A stretch of DNA of 64,000 nt from Pseudomonas frederiksbergensis (lineage in GTDB: Bacteria > Pseudomonadota > Gammaproteobacteria > Pseudomonadales > Pseudomonadaceae). Shown here in pieces: positions 6,747 to 16,164 of this stretch (the first letter of the stretch is position 1; each line of letters starts with the position of its first letter). The stretch spans positions 2,542,001-2,606,000 of the forward strand of contig NZ_CP142104.1 of the NCBI RefSeq assembly GCF_035751725.1, read 5' to 3'. The notes under the pieces are model-generated. The model ran no database searches and had not been told where the DNA came from. It saw only the letters and a program-made list of their open reading frames with translations. A program made the translations under genes and the position numbers.

Positions 6747-6895
6747 GGCGTACCTCCGCGTGCCGTCATGGTAGTGCCCAAGTCGTCGGCGGCCTATGCC
6801 TCGGCAGGCTTACCTCGGAAGAGGGAGGAGAGGCGGTCGATCCAATCTTTCACTGCCGGCGCAGATCGGTAGCGTGTTGTATGACTCAACCGGGA

Positions 6896-7543
6896 CTAAC
6901 CCGCCCCGCGCAAATGCTCCATCGCCCACACCGCCGCTTCGACCCGCGAACGCAAGCCGAGCTTGTGCAGCAGGTTCTTCACATGCACCTTGACCGTGCC
7001 CTCGGTGATGCCCAGCTTGTGACCGATGACCTTGTTGCTGAAACCGCCGGCGATGGTCTTGAGGACCTGGCGTTCGCGCTCGGTCAGTTCCACATCGGCC
7101 TGGCGCGGTGGCGAGCGCAAAGCCTGGGCCATGACGCGGGTCAGGCCGGGGCTGATCACCAGGGCGCCGTTGAGGGCGTCGCGGATGTACTGGATCAGCA
7201 ACTCAGGCTCCATGTCCTTGAGCAGGTAACCGTTGGCGTCCAGGCGCAGGGCATCGCGGATGTCGTCCTCGGCGTCGGACACGGTGAACAGCAGCACCTT
7301 GCCGGTGTAGTGCATGGCGCGCAGCCGGCGCAGAGTCTCGATGCCGTTCATCTGCGGCATGTTGTTGTCCAGCAGCACCAGGTCGGGCTTGAGCGGTTCG
7401 ATCAGCGCCAGGGCTTCTTCGCCGTGGCTGGCTTCGCCGACGATGTGCAGATCGTCTTCGAGTTCGAGCATCTGGCGGATCCCGCGACGCATCATCGGAT
7501 GGTCGTCGACCAGCAGCAGGGTGTGGCGCAAAGGGGCGTTCAT
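6896..7543 (-). CDS. narL: Nitrate/nitrite response regulator NarL
   Basis: This 215-aa response regulator has acidic residues LLVDDHP at the N terminus, the phospho-acceptor Asp at about position 59 in LVLLDNNMPQMNG, and a LuxR-type helix-turn-helix at about residues 150-205 (LTERERQVL ... GITEGTVKVHVKNLLHKL). The ATG at 7543 overlaps the narX stop by 4 nt (ATGA), showing translational coupling. When phosphorylated by NarX it should bind TACYYMT heptamers such as the 7-2-7 site at 9520-9539. Confidence 0.93.
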   Translation of the reverse strand: MNAPLRHTLLLVDDHPMMRRGIRQMLELEDDLHIVGEASHGEEALALIEPLKPDLVLLDNNMPQMNGIETLRRLRAMHYTGKVLLFTVSDAEDDIRDALRLDANGYLLKDMEPELLIQYIRDALNGALVISPGLTRVMAQALRSPPRQADVELTERERQVLKTIAGGFSNKVIGHKLGITEGTVKVHVKNLLHKLGLRSRVEAAVWAMEHLRGAG

Positions 7544-9339
7544 GTTGCGATGCCTTCGGTGTGGTGGCCCAGGAACTCCGGTTGGAAATGCACCTGGATA
7601 CGGGTGCCCTGGGGCGTTCGGGAGTGAATGTCGAGTTGGCCGCGCAGGCTGCGGGCGCGTTCGTTCATGATGTTCAGACCGTGGTGCTCGCGCTGGTCCA
7701 CTTCGCCGCTGAAACCCCGGCCATCGTCCTCGATGCAAAGGCGCACGGTCTCGCCTTCCTGGCGCAATTGCAGCCAGGCGTTTTGCGCATGGGCGTGGCG
7801 CAAGCAGTTGGACAGGGCCTCGCGGGTAATCTGCAGGATGTGGATCTGCTCGCTGGCCGACAGCTCGAAGGCCAGGGTGTCGATGAACAGGTGCACCTGG
7901 AAATCACCACGGTTGGAGAATTCCTCGGCCGTGTCCTTGAGTTCCTGTACCAAACCGTCGTCGCGGATCTGCAAACGGAACGTGGTGAGCAATTCACGCA
8001 GTTGTCGATAAGCGTTGTTGAGGCCTTCGCGCAGTTCGCCGGTGACGTTTTCCAGGGTCTGCACCGGTTCGCCGCGACGCATCAGGGTCTGCATGCGGCT
8101 GACTTGCAGTTTCATGTACGACAAGGCCTGGGCGAGGGAGTCGTGCAGCTCCCGGGCAATGATGGTGCGCTCGTCGAGCAGCAACAAGCGATGGTCCTGT
8201 TCGCGCTGGCGCTTGAGGGACAACGTTGTCCCGATCAAGTTGGCCAAGGCCTGGATCAGCGCGATTTCCCATGGCTGTGCGGCGTGACCGTCGACAAAAT
8301 GCGCCTTGAGTTCACCCAGCTCAGTGCCCTGGTTGCTGATGCTGAAAGCTTGCGGGCGCGCGGCGTTGTGTTTGTGGCAACTGGCGCAATCGCTGCTGGC
8401 GCAGACCTGGCGGCTGGCGGCGCCATGCAAGGCCAGCAGATGCCGTGCGGGCGACTGCAGCTGTCCTTGCAGGCACAGCGTGAGACGCAGGCCCGGCAGG
8501 CGCTGCTGGAAGCGGCGGATCAGTTCATCCAGGCCTTCAGCATTGGCCTGGCGCGTCGCGAGGCTGCGGCTGCTCTGGTAAAGCAACTCAAGGGCGGCGT
8601 TGGCCTGTTGCAGATTCAGGGTCTTTTGTTGCACCTGGGCTTCCAGGGTGCGGTGGGATTGCTCGATGGTCTCGGCCATGGTGTTGAAGCTGGTCGCCAA
8701 CTGGCCCAGTTCATCCTCGGACTGGTGATTGACTCGCACCTGGAACTCACCACGGCGAAAGCGCTGGGTGGCGTCAACCAGTTCTTGCAGCGGCATCACC
8801 ACGCCGTACTGCAATTCATACAGGCCGATCAGCAGGATGATCATGGTGCTGAACAACGCAATGCCCTGGATTGCCTGTTGCCAGCCTTGCTTGTGCTCGC
8901 TCTGGCGTTGCAACAGCGTGACGAACTGATCCAGTTGTTCCACGAACGAACGAGCACTGGCCTGGAAGAATGCCGAGTCGCCGCGCTCGATGGCCGGGCG
9001 CAAGGTCTGGTTCCAGCGCTGCATCAGGTCGCGATAGCTTTTGTGCAGTGCGGTTTCCGGCCCGTCTTCGAGCACTGCGCGCAGGGCTGGGCTGTCGAGA
9101 CGTTGCTGCAGACTGTCGACGATCGTGGGGATGTCTTCAACGTCGCCGGCCGCGAGCTTCCAGCTCAGGTGATAGGTCTCCATGCGCACGGAGCCGGCGG
9201 TATTGATGGCTGCCGCGTCGCCCTGGCTGAACCAGGCGATCAATCCGGCGCTCAACGAGCTGGCCAGGGCGAGGATGGCGATGAGGATCACCGCTAGGCC
9301 GGCGCGAGCGGGCAGGGAGCTGCGAAGCCAACGCATCAT
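7540..9339 (-). CDS. narX: Nitrate/nitrite sensor histidine kinase NarX
   Basis: This 599-aa kinase has a first membrane segment at about residues 12-35, then the periplasmic nitrate-binding P-box (NTAGSVRMETYHLS), a second membrane segment near 160-180, a HAMP linker, a central module with clustered Cys (VCASSDCASCH), the HisKA_3 box ARELHDSLAQALS and an ATPase domain with ALSNCLRHA and DDGRGF. Length matches NarX of E. coli and Pseudomonas. It is divergent from narK1, with shared regulatory DNA between them, and co-transcribed with narL. The substitution pattern around the P-box looks functional. Confidence 0.94.
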   Translation of the reverse strand: MMRWLRSSLPARAGLAVILIAILALASSLSAGLIAWFSQGDAAAINTAGSVRMETYHLSWKLAAGDVEDIPTIVDSLQQRLDSPALRAVLEDGPETALHKSYRDLMQRWNQTLRPAIERGDSAFFQASARSFVEQLDQFVTLLQRQSEHKQGWQQAIQGIALFSTMIILLIGLYELQYGVVMPLQELVDATQRFRRGEFQVRVNHQSEDELGQLATSFNTMAETIEQSHRTLEAQVQQKTLNLQQANAALELLYQSSRSLATRQANAEGLDELIRRFQQRLPGLRLTLCLQGQLQSPARHLLALHGAASRQVCASSDCASCHKHNAARPQAFSISNQGTELGELKAHFVDGHAAQPWEIALIQALANLIGTTLSLKRQREQDHRLLLLDERTIIARELHDSLAQALSYMKLQVSRMQTLMRRGEPVQTLENVTGELREGLNNAYRQLRELLTTFRLQIRDDGLVQELKDTAEEFSNRGDFQVHLFIDTLAFELSASEQIHILQITREALSNCLRHAHAQNAWLQLRQEGETVRLCIEDDGRGFSGEVDQREHHGLNIMNERARSLRGQLDIHSRTPQGTRIQVHFQPEFLGHHTEGIAT

Positions 9340-9519
9340 GGGCGCTGGCTCTTGGCGAAAAACGGTAGACCGAGCATCAAGCGCGCCCTGGGTCGTGGGG
9401 TGTTGCAGCCGATCCTGGGCGCACTACCTCTAAAGAGTTGTCGGCCGTTCCGTTTCCATAAAAGCTTTGGCCGACTTGCTCAAGACATTGATAAACAAAG
9501 GCTTTTATCGAGGTCTCGA

Positions 9520-9539
9520 TCTACCTCCTTGGAGGTAGA
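9520..9539. promoter_or_regulatory. NarL 7-2-7 binding site
   Basis: TCTACCTCCTTGGAGGTAGA is a perfect 20-bp palindrome containing TACCTCC-TT-GGAGGTA, two inverted heptamers close to TACYYMT separated by 2 bp. This is the arrangement bound by NarL/NarP. It lies about 94 bp before the predicted narK1 start site. Confidence 0.75.
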
Positions 9540-9575
9540 CGGGCCAAGCATAGGCCAATGGCCCCGGGGCGCTCG

Positions 9576-9589
9576 TTGACCCAGGTCAA
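9576..9589 (+). promoter_or_regulatory. Anr/Dnr box of the narK1 promoter
   Basis: TTGACCCAGGTCAA has the form TTGAC-N4-GTCAA. Its centre at 9582.5 would put a class II start site near 9624, with TAGTCT (9612-9617) as -10 and a leader of about 25 nt before the narK1 ATG. This agrees with oxygen-limited induction of nar operons in Pseudomonas. Confidence 0.75.
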
Positions 9590-9648
9590 GTTTTCGCGGG
9601 GTAGGCATCACTAGTCTGCGCTCAACGAATTGACTGGGGGGCAGCGTG

Positions 9649-10950
9649 ATGCGAGCGCAAGTGCAACAAGGGCTGGTACTGGGGATGAGTACCCTGGCCT
9701 TCACCGTGTGCTTCATGGTCTGGATGATGTTTGCCGTGCTCGGCGTTCCGATCAAGGAACTGCTGGCCCTCAACGAAACCCAGTTTGGCCTGCTGGCCGC
9801 CACGCCGGTATTGACCGGTTCGCTGGTGCGCCTGCCCCTGGGCCTGCTCACCGACCGCTTCGGCGGACGCATCGTGTTTTTCCTGCTGATGTTGTCCTGC
9901 GTGTTGCCGCTCTACCTGATCACCTTGGCGACGGCCTATTGGCAGTTCCTGGTGCTGGGCCTGTTCGTCGGCCTGGCCGGCGGCTCGTTCTCGGTGGGCA
10001 TCGCCTACGTCGCCAAGTGGTTCGACAAGCATAACCAGGGTTTTGCCATGGGCGTGTTTGGCGCGGGCAACGCCGGTGCCGCAGTGACCAAGTTCCTCGC
10101 GCCGGCCTTGATTGCGCTGGGCAGCTGGCACCTGGTGCCAAAGGTGTTCAGCGCGATTCTGTTCATCACCGCGCTGCTGTTCTGGTTCCTCACCGCCGAG
10201 AAGAAAGAACACCGCAGTGCCGGCGGCGCCACCCTGCGCGAGCAACTCAAGTCACTGAAAGACCCCGCCGTATGGCGCTACTGCCAGTACTACTCCATCG
10301 TGTTCGGCGGTTACGTAGCCTTGGCCTTGTGGATGACCAAGTACTACGTGCAGGAATACGGTTTCAGCCTGCAAAGCGCGGCGCTGCTGGCGGCGTGTTT
10401 TTCCCTGCCGGGCGGCGTGCTGCGGGCCGTCGGCGGCTGGATGTCCGACCGCTGGGGCGCCCAGAGCGTGACCTGGTGGGTGTTGTGGGTGAGCTGGATC
10501 TGCCTGTTCCTGCTGTCCTATCCCCAGACGCAACTGCAAGTGCAGACCGTCAACGGCATCGTCGATTTCCACATCGGTCTCAACGCCACGCTCTTCACCG
10601 TGCTGCTGTTCGTGATGGGCATCGCCTTCGCGTTCGGCAAGGCCTCGGTCTTCAAGTACATCGCCAACGACTACCCGCAGAACATGGGCGCGGTGTCCGG
10701 CATCGTCGGCCTGGCCGGTGGCCTGGGTGGTTTCGTGTTGCCGATCATGTTTGGCGCCCTGGTGGACCTCACCGGCGTGCGCTCGTCCTGCTTCATGTTG
10801 CTCTACGGCGTGGTCTGGGTCTCGTTGATCTGGATGTACCTCAGCGAGGTGCGCAAGCGCCCGTTGCTGGGCAAACAACCGCCGGCCAGCCAATCCCCGT
10901 TTTCCAGCATTGCCCAAGGAGAAGAACATGTCCGTTCTGCAAACGCCTGA
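9649..10950 (+). CDS. narK1: Nitrate transporter NarK1 (MFS, NNP family)
   Basis: This protein of about 433 aa has 12 predicted membrane segments and the two nitrate signature stretches rich in Gly: 'GLAGGSFSVGIAYVAKWF' near residue 105 and 'GIVGLAGGLGGFVLPIMFG' near residue 350. It also has the MFS loop GLLTDRFGGR. The first of two tandem NarK proteins is of the nitrate/proton symporter type in Pseudomonas. ATG at 9649 is preferred over the GTG at 9646 because of the G-rich site at 9635-9641. Its stop lies inside narK2, so the two are coupled. Confidence 0.9.
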   Translation: MRAQVQQGLVLGMSTLAFTVCFMVWMMFAVLGVPIKELLALNETQFGLLAATPVLTGSLVRLPLGLLTDRFGGRIVFFLLMLSCVLPLYLITLATAYWQFLVLGLFVGLAGGSFSVGIAYVAKWFDKHNQGFAMGVFGAGNAGAAVTKFLAPALIALGSWHLVPKVFSAILFITALLFWFLTAEKKEHRSAGGATLREQLKSLKDPAVWRYCQYYSIVFGGYVALALWMTKYYVQEYGFSLQSAALLAACFSLPGGVLRAVGGWMSDRWGAQSVTWWVLWVSWICLFLLSYPQTQLQVQTVNGIVDFHIGLNATLFTVLLFVMGIAFAFGKASVFKYIANDYPQNMGAVSGIVGLAGGLGGFVLPIMFGALVDLTGVRSSCFMLLYGVVWVSLIWMYLSEVRKRPLLGKQPPASQSPFSSIAQGEEHVRSANA

Positions 10951-12325
10951 AAAAGGCCCGGTCATTCATGACTGGCGCCCGGAAGACCCAGCTTTCTGGG
11001 GCAGTAGCGGCAAACTGACGGCCCGGCGCAACCTGTGGATTTCCATCCCGGCGCTGCTGTTGGCCTTCGCGGTGTGGATGGTCTGGAGCACGGTGATCGT
11101 GCGCCTGAATGCCATTGGCTTCAGCTTCAGCACCGACCAGCTGTTCTGGCTGGCGGCGTTGCCGGGATTGTCCGGCGCGACCTTGCGCATTTTCTACTCG
11201 TTCATGGTGCCGATCTTCGGTGGCCGTCGCTGGACAGCCCTGAGCACCGCATCCCTGTTGATACCAGCGCTGTGGATGGGTTTCGCGGTCCAGGAGCCTT
11301 CCACGCCCTACAGCGTGTTCGTGCTGATCGCATTGCTCTGCGGTTTCGGCGGCGGCAACTTCGCCTCGAGCATGTCCAACATCAGCTTCTTCTACCCGAA
11401 ATCCCAGCAGGGCACTGCCCTGGGCCTCAACGCCGGGCTGGGCAACCTCGGCGTGTCGGTGATGCAGTTCTGCGTGCCGCTGGTGATTTCCTTCGGGGTC
11501 TTCGGCTTCATGGGTGGCCAGCCGCAGGTGTTGGCCGACGGCAGCTCGCTGTGGTTGCAGAACGCCGGTTTCATCTGGGTGCCGTTCATCCTCGCCGTGA
11601 CCCTGATTGCCTGGTTCGGCATGAACGACCTGTCCAGCGCCCGGGCATCGTTCAGCGAACAGGCGGTGATCTTCAAGCGCAAGCACAACTGGTTGATGTG
11701 CTGGCTGTACCTGGCCACCTTCGGTTCGTTCATCGGTTTCTCCGCCGCGTTCCCGCTGCTGATCAAGACCTCGTTCCCGGAAGTCATCGCCCTGAAATTC
11801 GCCTTCCTCGGCCCGCTGGTGGGGGCCTTGGTGCGGCCGCTGGGTGGCTGGCTGGCGGACAAGCTCGGTGGCGCCAAAGTCACCCTGTGGAACTTCGTGT
11901 TGATGATCGTGATGGTGTTCGGCGTCTTGCACTTTCTGCCTAAGGGCGGCGAGGGCGGCAGCTTCTACGGCTTCCTGGGCATGTTCATGTTGCTGTTTAT
12001 CACCACCGGCGTGGGCAACGGTTCGACCTTCCGCATGATCCCGGTGATCTTCCGCACCCTGCACGAGAAAGCCGCCCTGGGCAAAAAGCCCGAGGTACGT
12101 GAGCAAGCGCTCAAGAACGCCGGCAAGGAGTCGGCGGCGGTGCTGGGCTTCAGCTCGGCCATGGGCGCCTTCGGAGCCTTCTTCATTCCCAAGTCATTCG
12201 GCACTTCGATGGCCCTGACCGGCGGCCCGGAGATGGCCTTCTACATGTTCGTCGGCTTCTACCTGAGCTGCATCGTGGTGACCTGGTGGTGGTACGCGCG
12301 CAAAGGCGCGGCGACACCTTGCTAG
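10928..12325 (+). CDS. narK2: Nitrate/nitrite transporter NarK2
   Basis: This 465-aa MFS protein has 12 membrane segments and the nitrate signatures 'GFGGGNFASSMSNISFFYP' and 'SSAMGAFGAFFIPKSFG'. The N-terminal 'WRPEDPAFW' extension is typical of NarK2/NarU-type nitrate-nitrite exchangers. AAGGAG at 10916-10921 precedes the ATG. The gene overlaps narK1 by 23 nt. A GC-rich hairpin at 12347-12364 lies between it and narG. Confidence 0.9.
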   Translation: MSVLQTPEKGPVIHDWRPEDPAFWGSSGKLTARRNLWISIPALLLAFAVWMVWSTVIVRLNAIGFSFSTDQLFWLAALPGLSGATLRIFYSFMVPIFGGRRWTALSTASLLIPALWMGFAVQEPSTPYSVFVLIALLCGFGGGNFASSMSNISFFYPKSQQGTALGLNAGLGNLGVSVMQFCVPLVISFGVFGFMGGQPQVLADGSSLWLQNAGFIWVPFILAVTLIAWFGMNDLSSARASFSEQAVIFKRKHNWLMCWLYLATFGSFIGFSAAFPLLIKTSFPEVIALKFAFLGPLVGALVRPLGGWLADKLGGAKVTLWNFVLMIVMVFGVLHFLPKGGEGGSFYGFLGMFMLLFITTGVGNGSTFRMIPVIFRTLHEKAALGKKPEVREQALKNAGKESAAVLGFSSAMGAFGAFFIPKSFGTSMALTGGPEMAFYMFVGFYLSCIVVTWWWYARKGAATPC

Positions 12326-12346
12326 ACGAATTCAACTATTGCGTGG

Positions 12347-12364
12347 GCGGGGCGCAGACCCCGC
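12347..12364 (+). other. Hairpin between narK2 and narG
   Basis: GCGGGG / CCCCGC forms a 6-bp GC stem with a 6-nt loop in the 64-nt narK2-narG spacer. No T-run follows, so it is not a classical terminator. It may stabilise or process the mRNA and set different transporter and reductase levels. Confidence 0.35.
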
Positions 12365-12389
12365 GGAGCAAGCCTGAGAGGAACACACT

Positions 12390-15300
12390 GTGAGTCATTT
12401 ACTGGATCAACTGCGGTTTTTCAACCGCAAGCAAGGCGAGTTTTCAGACGGCCACGGCGAGACCCGCAAGGAGTCCCGCGACTGGGAAAACGTCTACCGT
12501 TCCCGCTGGCAGTACGACAAGATCGTGCGTTCCACCCATGGGGTGAACTGCACCGGTTCGTGCTCCTGGAAAATCTACGTCAAGAACGGCCTGATCACTT
12601 GGGAAACCCAGCAGACCGACTACCCGCGCACCCGCAACGATCTGCCCAACCACGAACCACGCGGCTGCCCTCGCGGTGCGAGCTACAGTTGGTACATCTA
12701 CAGCGCCAACCGGCTCAAGTACCCGAAGATCCGCAAGCCGTTGCTCAAGCTGTGGCGCGAAGCCCGGCAGACCCTGCCGCCGGTGGAAGCCTGGGCCAGC
12801 ATCGTCGAGAACAAGGCCAAGGCCGACTCCTATAAAAGCAAGCGCGGCATGGGTGGCTTCATCCGTTCCAACTGGGAAGAAGTCAACGAGATCATCGCCG
12901 CTGCCAACGTCTACACCGTCAAGGAACATGGTCCGGACCGGGTGGTGGGCTTCTCGCCGATCCCGGCGATGTCGATGGTCAGCTACGCCGCCGGCTCGCG
13001 TTACCTGTCGCTGATCGGTGGCGTGTGCCTGAGCTTCTACGACTGGTATTGCGACTTGCCGCCAGCCTCGCCGATGGTCTGGGGCGAGCAGACCGACGTG
13101 CCGGAATCGGCCGACTGGTACAACTCCAACTACATCATTGCCTGGGGCTCCAACGTCCCGCAGACCCGTACCCCTGACGCCCACTTCTTCACCGAGGTGC
13201 GCTACAAGGGCACCAAGACCGTGGCGATCACCCCGGACTATTCGGAAGTCGCCAAGCTCACCGACCTGTGGCTCAACCCCAAGCAGGGCACCGACGCCGC
13301 GCTGGCCCAGGCCTTCAATCATGTGATCTTCAAAGAATTCCACCTGGACAAGCCGAGCGCCTATTTCACCGAATACGCCAAGCGCTACACCGACCTGCCG
13401 GTGCTGGTGATGCTCAAGCCAATGCTCGGCACGGCGCCGGGTTCGGGTTACCAGCCGGACCGTTTCCTGCGGGCCAGCGACCTGACCGACAACCTCGGCC
13501 AGGACAACAACCCGGAATGGAAAACCATCGCCCTGGACGCCAACGGCGAACTGGTTTCGCCCCAAGGCTCCATCGGTTATCGCTGGGGCGAGAAAGGCAA
13601 GTGGAACATCCTGCCCCGCGAAGGTGGCGAAGGCCGTGACATCGACCTCAAGCTGAGCCTGATCGGCGGCGACGTCGCCGAGGTGGCGTTCCCGTACTTC
13701 GCCGGCGAAGCCCAGGAGTACTTCCAGCATGTGGCCGGTGACGCGGTGCAGTTCCGCCGGGTGCCGGTGCACAGCGTGGTGCTGGCCGATGGCAGCGTGG
13801 CGAAAGTCGCCACGGTGTTCGACCTGTCGGCGGCCAACCTGGCGATCGACCGTGGCCTCGGTGGTGCCAACGTTGCCAAGGACTATGACGACGCCTCGGT
13901 GCCCGGCACTCCGGCCTGGCAGGAGCAGATCACCGGTGTGAGCCGCGAGAAGGCGATCCAGATCGCCCGCGAGTTCGCCGGCAACGCCGACAAGACCCGG
14001 GGACGCTCGATGATCATCGTCGGTGCGGCGATGAACCACTGGTACCACATGGACATGAACTACCGCGGGCTGATCAACATGCTCATGCTCTGCGGTTGCG
14101 TCGGCCAGACCGGCGGCGGCTGGGCCCACTATGTCGGCCAGGAAAAACTCCGTCCGCAATGCGGCTGGCTGCCCCTGGCCTTCGGCCTGGACTGGAACCG
14201 TCCGCCACGGCAGATGAACGGCACCAGCTTCTTCTATGGCCACAGCTCGCAATGGCGCCACGAGAAGATGAGCATGCACGATGTGCTCTCGCCCCTGGCG
14301 GACAAGTCGCAGTTCCCCGAACACGCCCTGGACTACAACATCCGCGCCGAACGCGCCGGTTGGTTGCCCAGCGCGCCGCAGCTCAACACCAACCCGTTGA
14401 ATATCTGCCGCGATGCCGCCGCCGCAGGCCTTGATCCGAAGGACTACGTGGTCAAGTCACTGCAGGACGGTTCCCTGCGCTTTGCCTGCGAACAGCCGGA
14501 CAGCCCGGTCAACTTCCCGCGCAACATGTTCATCTGGCGTTCCAACCTGCTCGGGTCTTCGGGCAAGGGCCACGAGTACATGCTCAAATACCTGCTCGGT
14601 ACGAAGAACGGCGTGATGAACGAAGACATCGGCCAGGTCGGTGACTGCAAGCCTACCGAAGCCGAATGGGTCGACGAGGGCGCCATTGGCAAACTCGACC
14701 TGGTGACCACCCTGGACTTCCGCATGTCCTCGACCTGCGTGTATTCCGACATCGTCTTGCCGACCGCGACCTGGTATGAAAAAGACGACATGAACACCTC
14801 GGACATGCACCCGTTCATCCACCCACTGTCGGCCGCCATCGATCCGGCCTGGGAGTCGCGTTCGGACTGGGAAATCTACAAGGGCATCGCCAAGGCATTT
14901 TCGGCCATGTCGGTCGGCCACCTGGGCGTCGAGAAGGACTTGGTCACCGTACCGCTGATGCACGACAGCGTCGGCGAACTGGCCCAGCCATTCGGCGGCA
15001 CCGACTGGAAAAGCGCCGGTGTGGCGCCGGTCCCGGGCAAGAACGCGCCAAACCTGCAAGTGGTCGAGCGTGACTACCCGAACATCTACAAGCAGTTCAC
15101 CTCCCTGGGCCCGATGCTGGAAAAACTCGGCAACGGCGGCAAGGGCATCAACTGGAACACCGACACCGAAGTGAAGTTCCTCGGTGAGCTGAACCACAAG
15201 GAAGTCGACGCGGGCATCAGCCAAGGCCGGCCAAAAATCGACAGCGCCATCGACGCCGCCGAAGTGATCCTGTCCCTGGCGCCGGAAACCAACGGCCATG

Positions 15301-16163
15301 TCGCGGTGAAAGCCTGGGCGGCGCTGTCGGAATTCACCGGCATCGACCACAGCCACCTGGCCGTGTCGAAAGAGCACGAGGCGATTCGCTTCCGTGATAT
15401 CCAGGCCCAGCCGCGCAAGATCATTTCCAGCCCGACCTGGTCCGGCCTGGAAGACGATCACGTCAGCTACAACGCCGGCTACACCAACGTCCATGAGTCG
15501 ATCCCATGGCGCACCATCACCGGTCGCCAGCAGTTCTACCAGGATCACCCGTGGATGCAGGCGTTCGGCGAGCAACTGATGAGTTATCGGCCGCCGGTCA
15601 ACACCCGCACCATCGAAGGCGTGAAGGGCAAACGCAGCAATGGTCAGCCCGAGATCGTCCTGAACTGGATCACCCCGCACCAGAAGTGGGGCATCCACAG
15701 CACCTACAGCGACAACCTGCTGATGCTCACCTTGAGCCGTGGCGGACCGATTGTCTGGCTCTCGGAAATCGACGCCAAGCGCGCCGGGATCGAGGACAAC
15801 GACTGGATCGAATGCTTCAACGCCAACGGCGCGCTGACCGCCCGGGCGGTGGTCAGCCAGCGGGTCAAGGAAGGCATGGTGATGATGTACCACGCCCAGG
15901 AACGGATCGTGAACGTGCCGGGTTCGGAAACCACCAAGACCCGTGGCGGCCACCACAACTCGGTGACCCGCGTGGTGCTCAAGCCCACCCACATGATCGG
16001 CGGCTACGCCCAACAGGCCTACGGCTTCAACTATTACGGTACGGTCGGTTGCAACCGCGACGAATTCGTCGTGGTGCGCAAGATGGTCAAGGTCGATTGG
16101 CTCGACGGTTCCAGTGGCGACGATTTGCCGCGTCCACTGCCGACTGATATCGAGGAGAACTGA
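12390..16163 (+). CDS. narG: Respiratory nitrate reductase alpha subunit NarG
   Basis: This 1257-aa Mo-bisMGD catalytic subunit reduces nitrate to nitrite at the cytoplasmic face. The N-terminal 'HGVNCTGSCSWKIYV' gives the His and Cys ligands of the FS0 4Fe-4S cluster, and 'NHEPRGCPRGASYSWYIYS' gives the last Cys. Pterin-binding molybdopterin oxidoreductase blocks follow through the whole length, ending in the C-terminal domain 'GYAQQAYGFNYYGTVGCNRD'. Start is GTG at 12390 (SHLLDQLRFF), with AGAGGA 8 nt upstream, as in other NarG. narH follows 1 nt later. Confidence 0.97.
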   Translation: MSHLLDQLRFFNRKQGEFSDGHGETRKESRDWENVYRSRWQYDKIVRSTHGVNCTGSCSWKIYVKNGLITWETQQTDYPRTRNDLPNHEPRGCPRGASYSWYIYSANRLKYPKIRKPLLKLWREARQTLPPVEAWASIVENKAKADSYKSKRGMGGFIRSNWEEVNEIIAAANVYTVKEHGPDRVVGFSPIPAMSMVSYAAGSRYLSLIGGVCLSFYDWYCDLPPASPMVWGEQTDVPESADWYNSNYIIAWGSNVPQTRTPDAHFFTEVRYKGTKTVAITPDYSEVAKLTDLWLNPKQGTDAALAQAFNHVIFKEFHLDKPSAYFTEYAKRYTDLPVLVMLKPMLGTAPGSGYQPDRFLRASDLTDNLGQDNNPEWKTIALDANGELVSPQGSIGYRWGEKGKWNILPREGGEGRDIDLKLSLIGGDVAEVAFPYFAGEAQEYFQHVAGDAVQFRRVPVHSVVLADGSVAKVATVFDLSAANLAIDRGLGGANVAKDYDDASVPGTPAWQEQITGVSREKAIQIAREFAGNADKTRGRSMIIVGAAMNHWYHMDMNYRGLINMLMLCGCVGQTGGGWAHYVGQEKLRPQCGWLPLAFGLDWNRPPRQMNGTSFFYGHSSQWRHEKMSMHDVLSPLADKSQFPEHALDYNIRAERAGWLPSAPQLNTNPLNICRDAAAAGLDPKDYVVKSLQDGSLRFACEQPDSPVNFPRNMFIWRSNLLGSSGKGHEYMLKYLLGTKNGVMNEDIGQVGDCKPTEAEWVDEGAIGKLDLVTTLDFRMSSTCVYSDIVLPTATWYEKDDMNTSDMHPFIHPLSAAIDPAWESRSDWEIYKGIAKAFSAMSVGHLGVEKDLVTVPLMHDSVGELAQPFGGTDWKSAGVAPVPGKNAPNLQVVERDYPNIYKQFTSLGPMLEKLGNGGKGINWNTDTEVKFLGELNHKEVDAGISQGRPKIDSAIDAAEVILSLAPETNGHVAVKAWAALSEFTGIDHSHLAVSKEHEAIRFRDIQAQPRKIISSPTWSGLEDDHVSYNAGYTNVHESIPWRTITGRQQFYQDHPWMQAFGEQLMSYRPPVNTRTIEGVKGKRSNGQPEIVLNWITPHQKWGIHSTYSDNLLMLTLSRGGPIVWLSEIDAKRAGIEDNDWIECFNANGALTARAVVSQRVKEGMVMMYHAQERIVNVPGSETTKTRGGHHNSVTRVVLKPTHMIGGYAQQAYGFNYYGTVGCNRDEFVVVRKMVKVDWLDGSSGDDLPRPLPTDIEEN

Positions 16164-16164
16164 G

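Larger units (their letters stand above)
9340..9648. promoter_or_regulatory. narX / narK1 divergent control region
   Basis: These 309 bp hold no gene. The region contains the NarL-type palindrome (9520-9539), the Anr/Dnr box (9576-9589), a single NarL heptamer TACCTCT at 9425-9431, and an AT-rich stretch at 9482-9515 (GATAAA ... TTTATC) that could accept a bending protein such as IHF. A TAGTCT element at 9612-9617 sits where a -10 box should be if the Anr box is centred at -41.5. Confidence 0.7.

Noticed and set aside
6747..6895. FNR-type box for autoregulation of the Dnr-like gene
   Set aside because: The only near match, TTGTATGACTCAA, has wrong spacing and weak halves.
7561..9297. Long plus-strand frame (578 aa) opposite narX
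   Set aside because: It mirrors the narX coding frame, with no recognisable domain; narX itself has all expected motifs.
12444..14324. Long open frame (626 aa) on the minus strand inside narG
   Set aside because: It is a shadow of narG produced by high GC at third positions; composition is unnatural (His/Val/Gly/Arg-rich) and there are no domain motifs or ribosome site.
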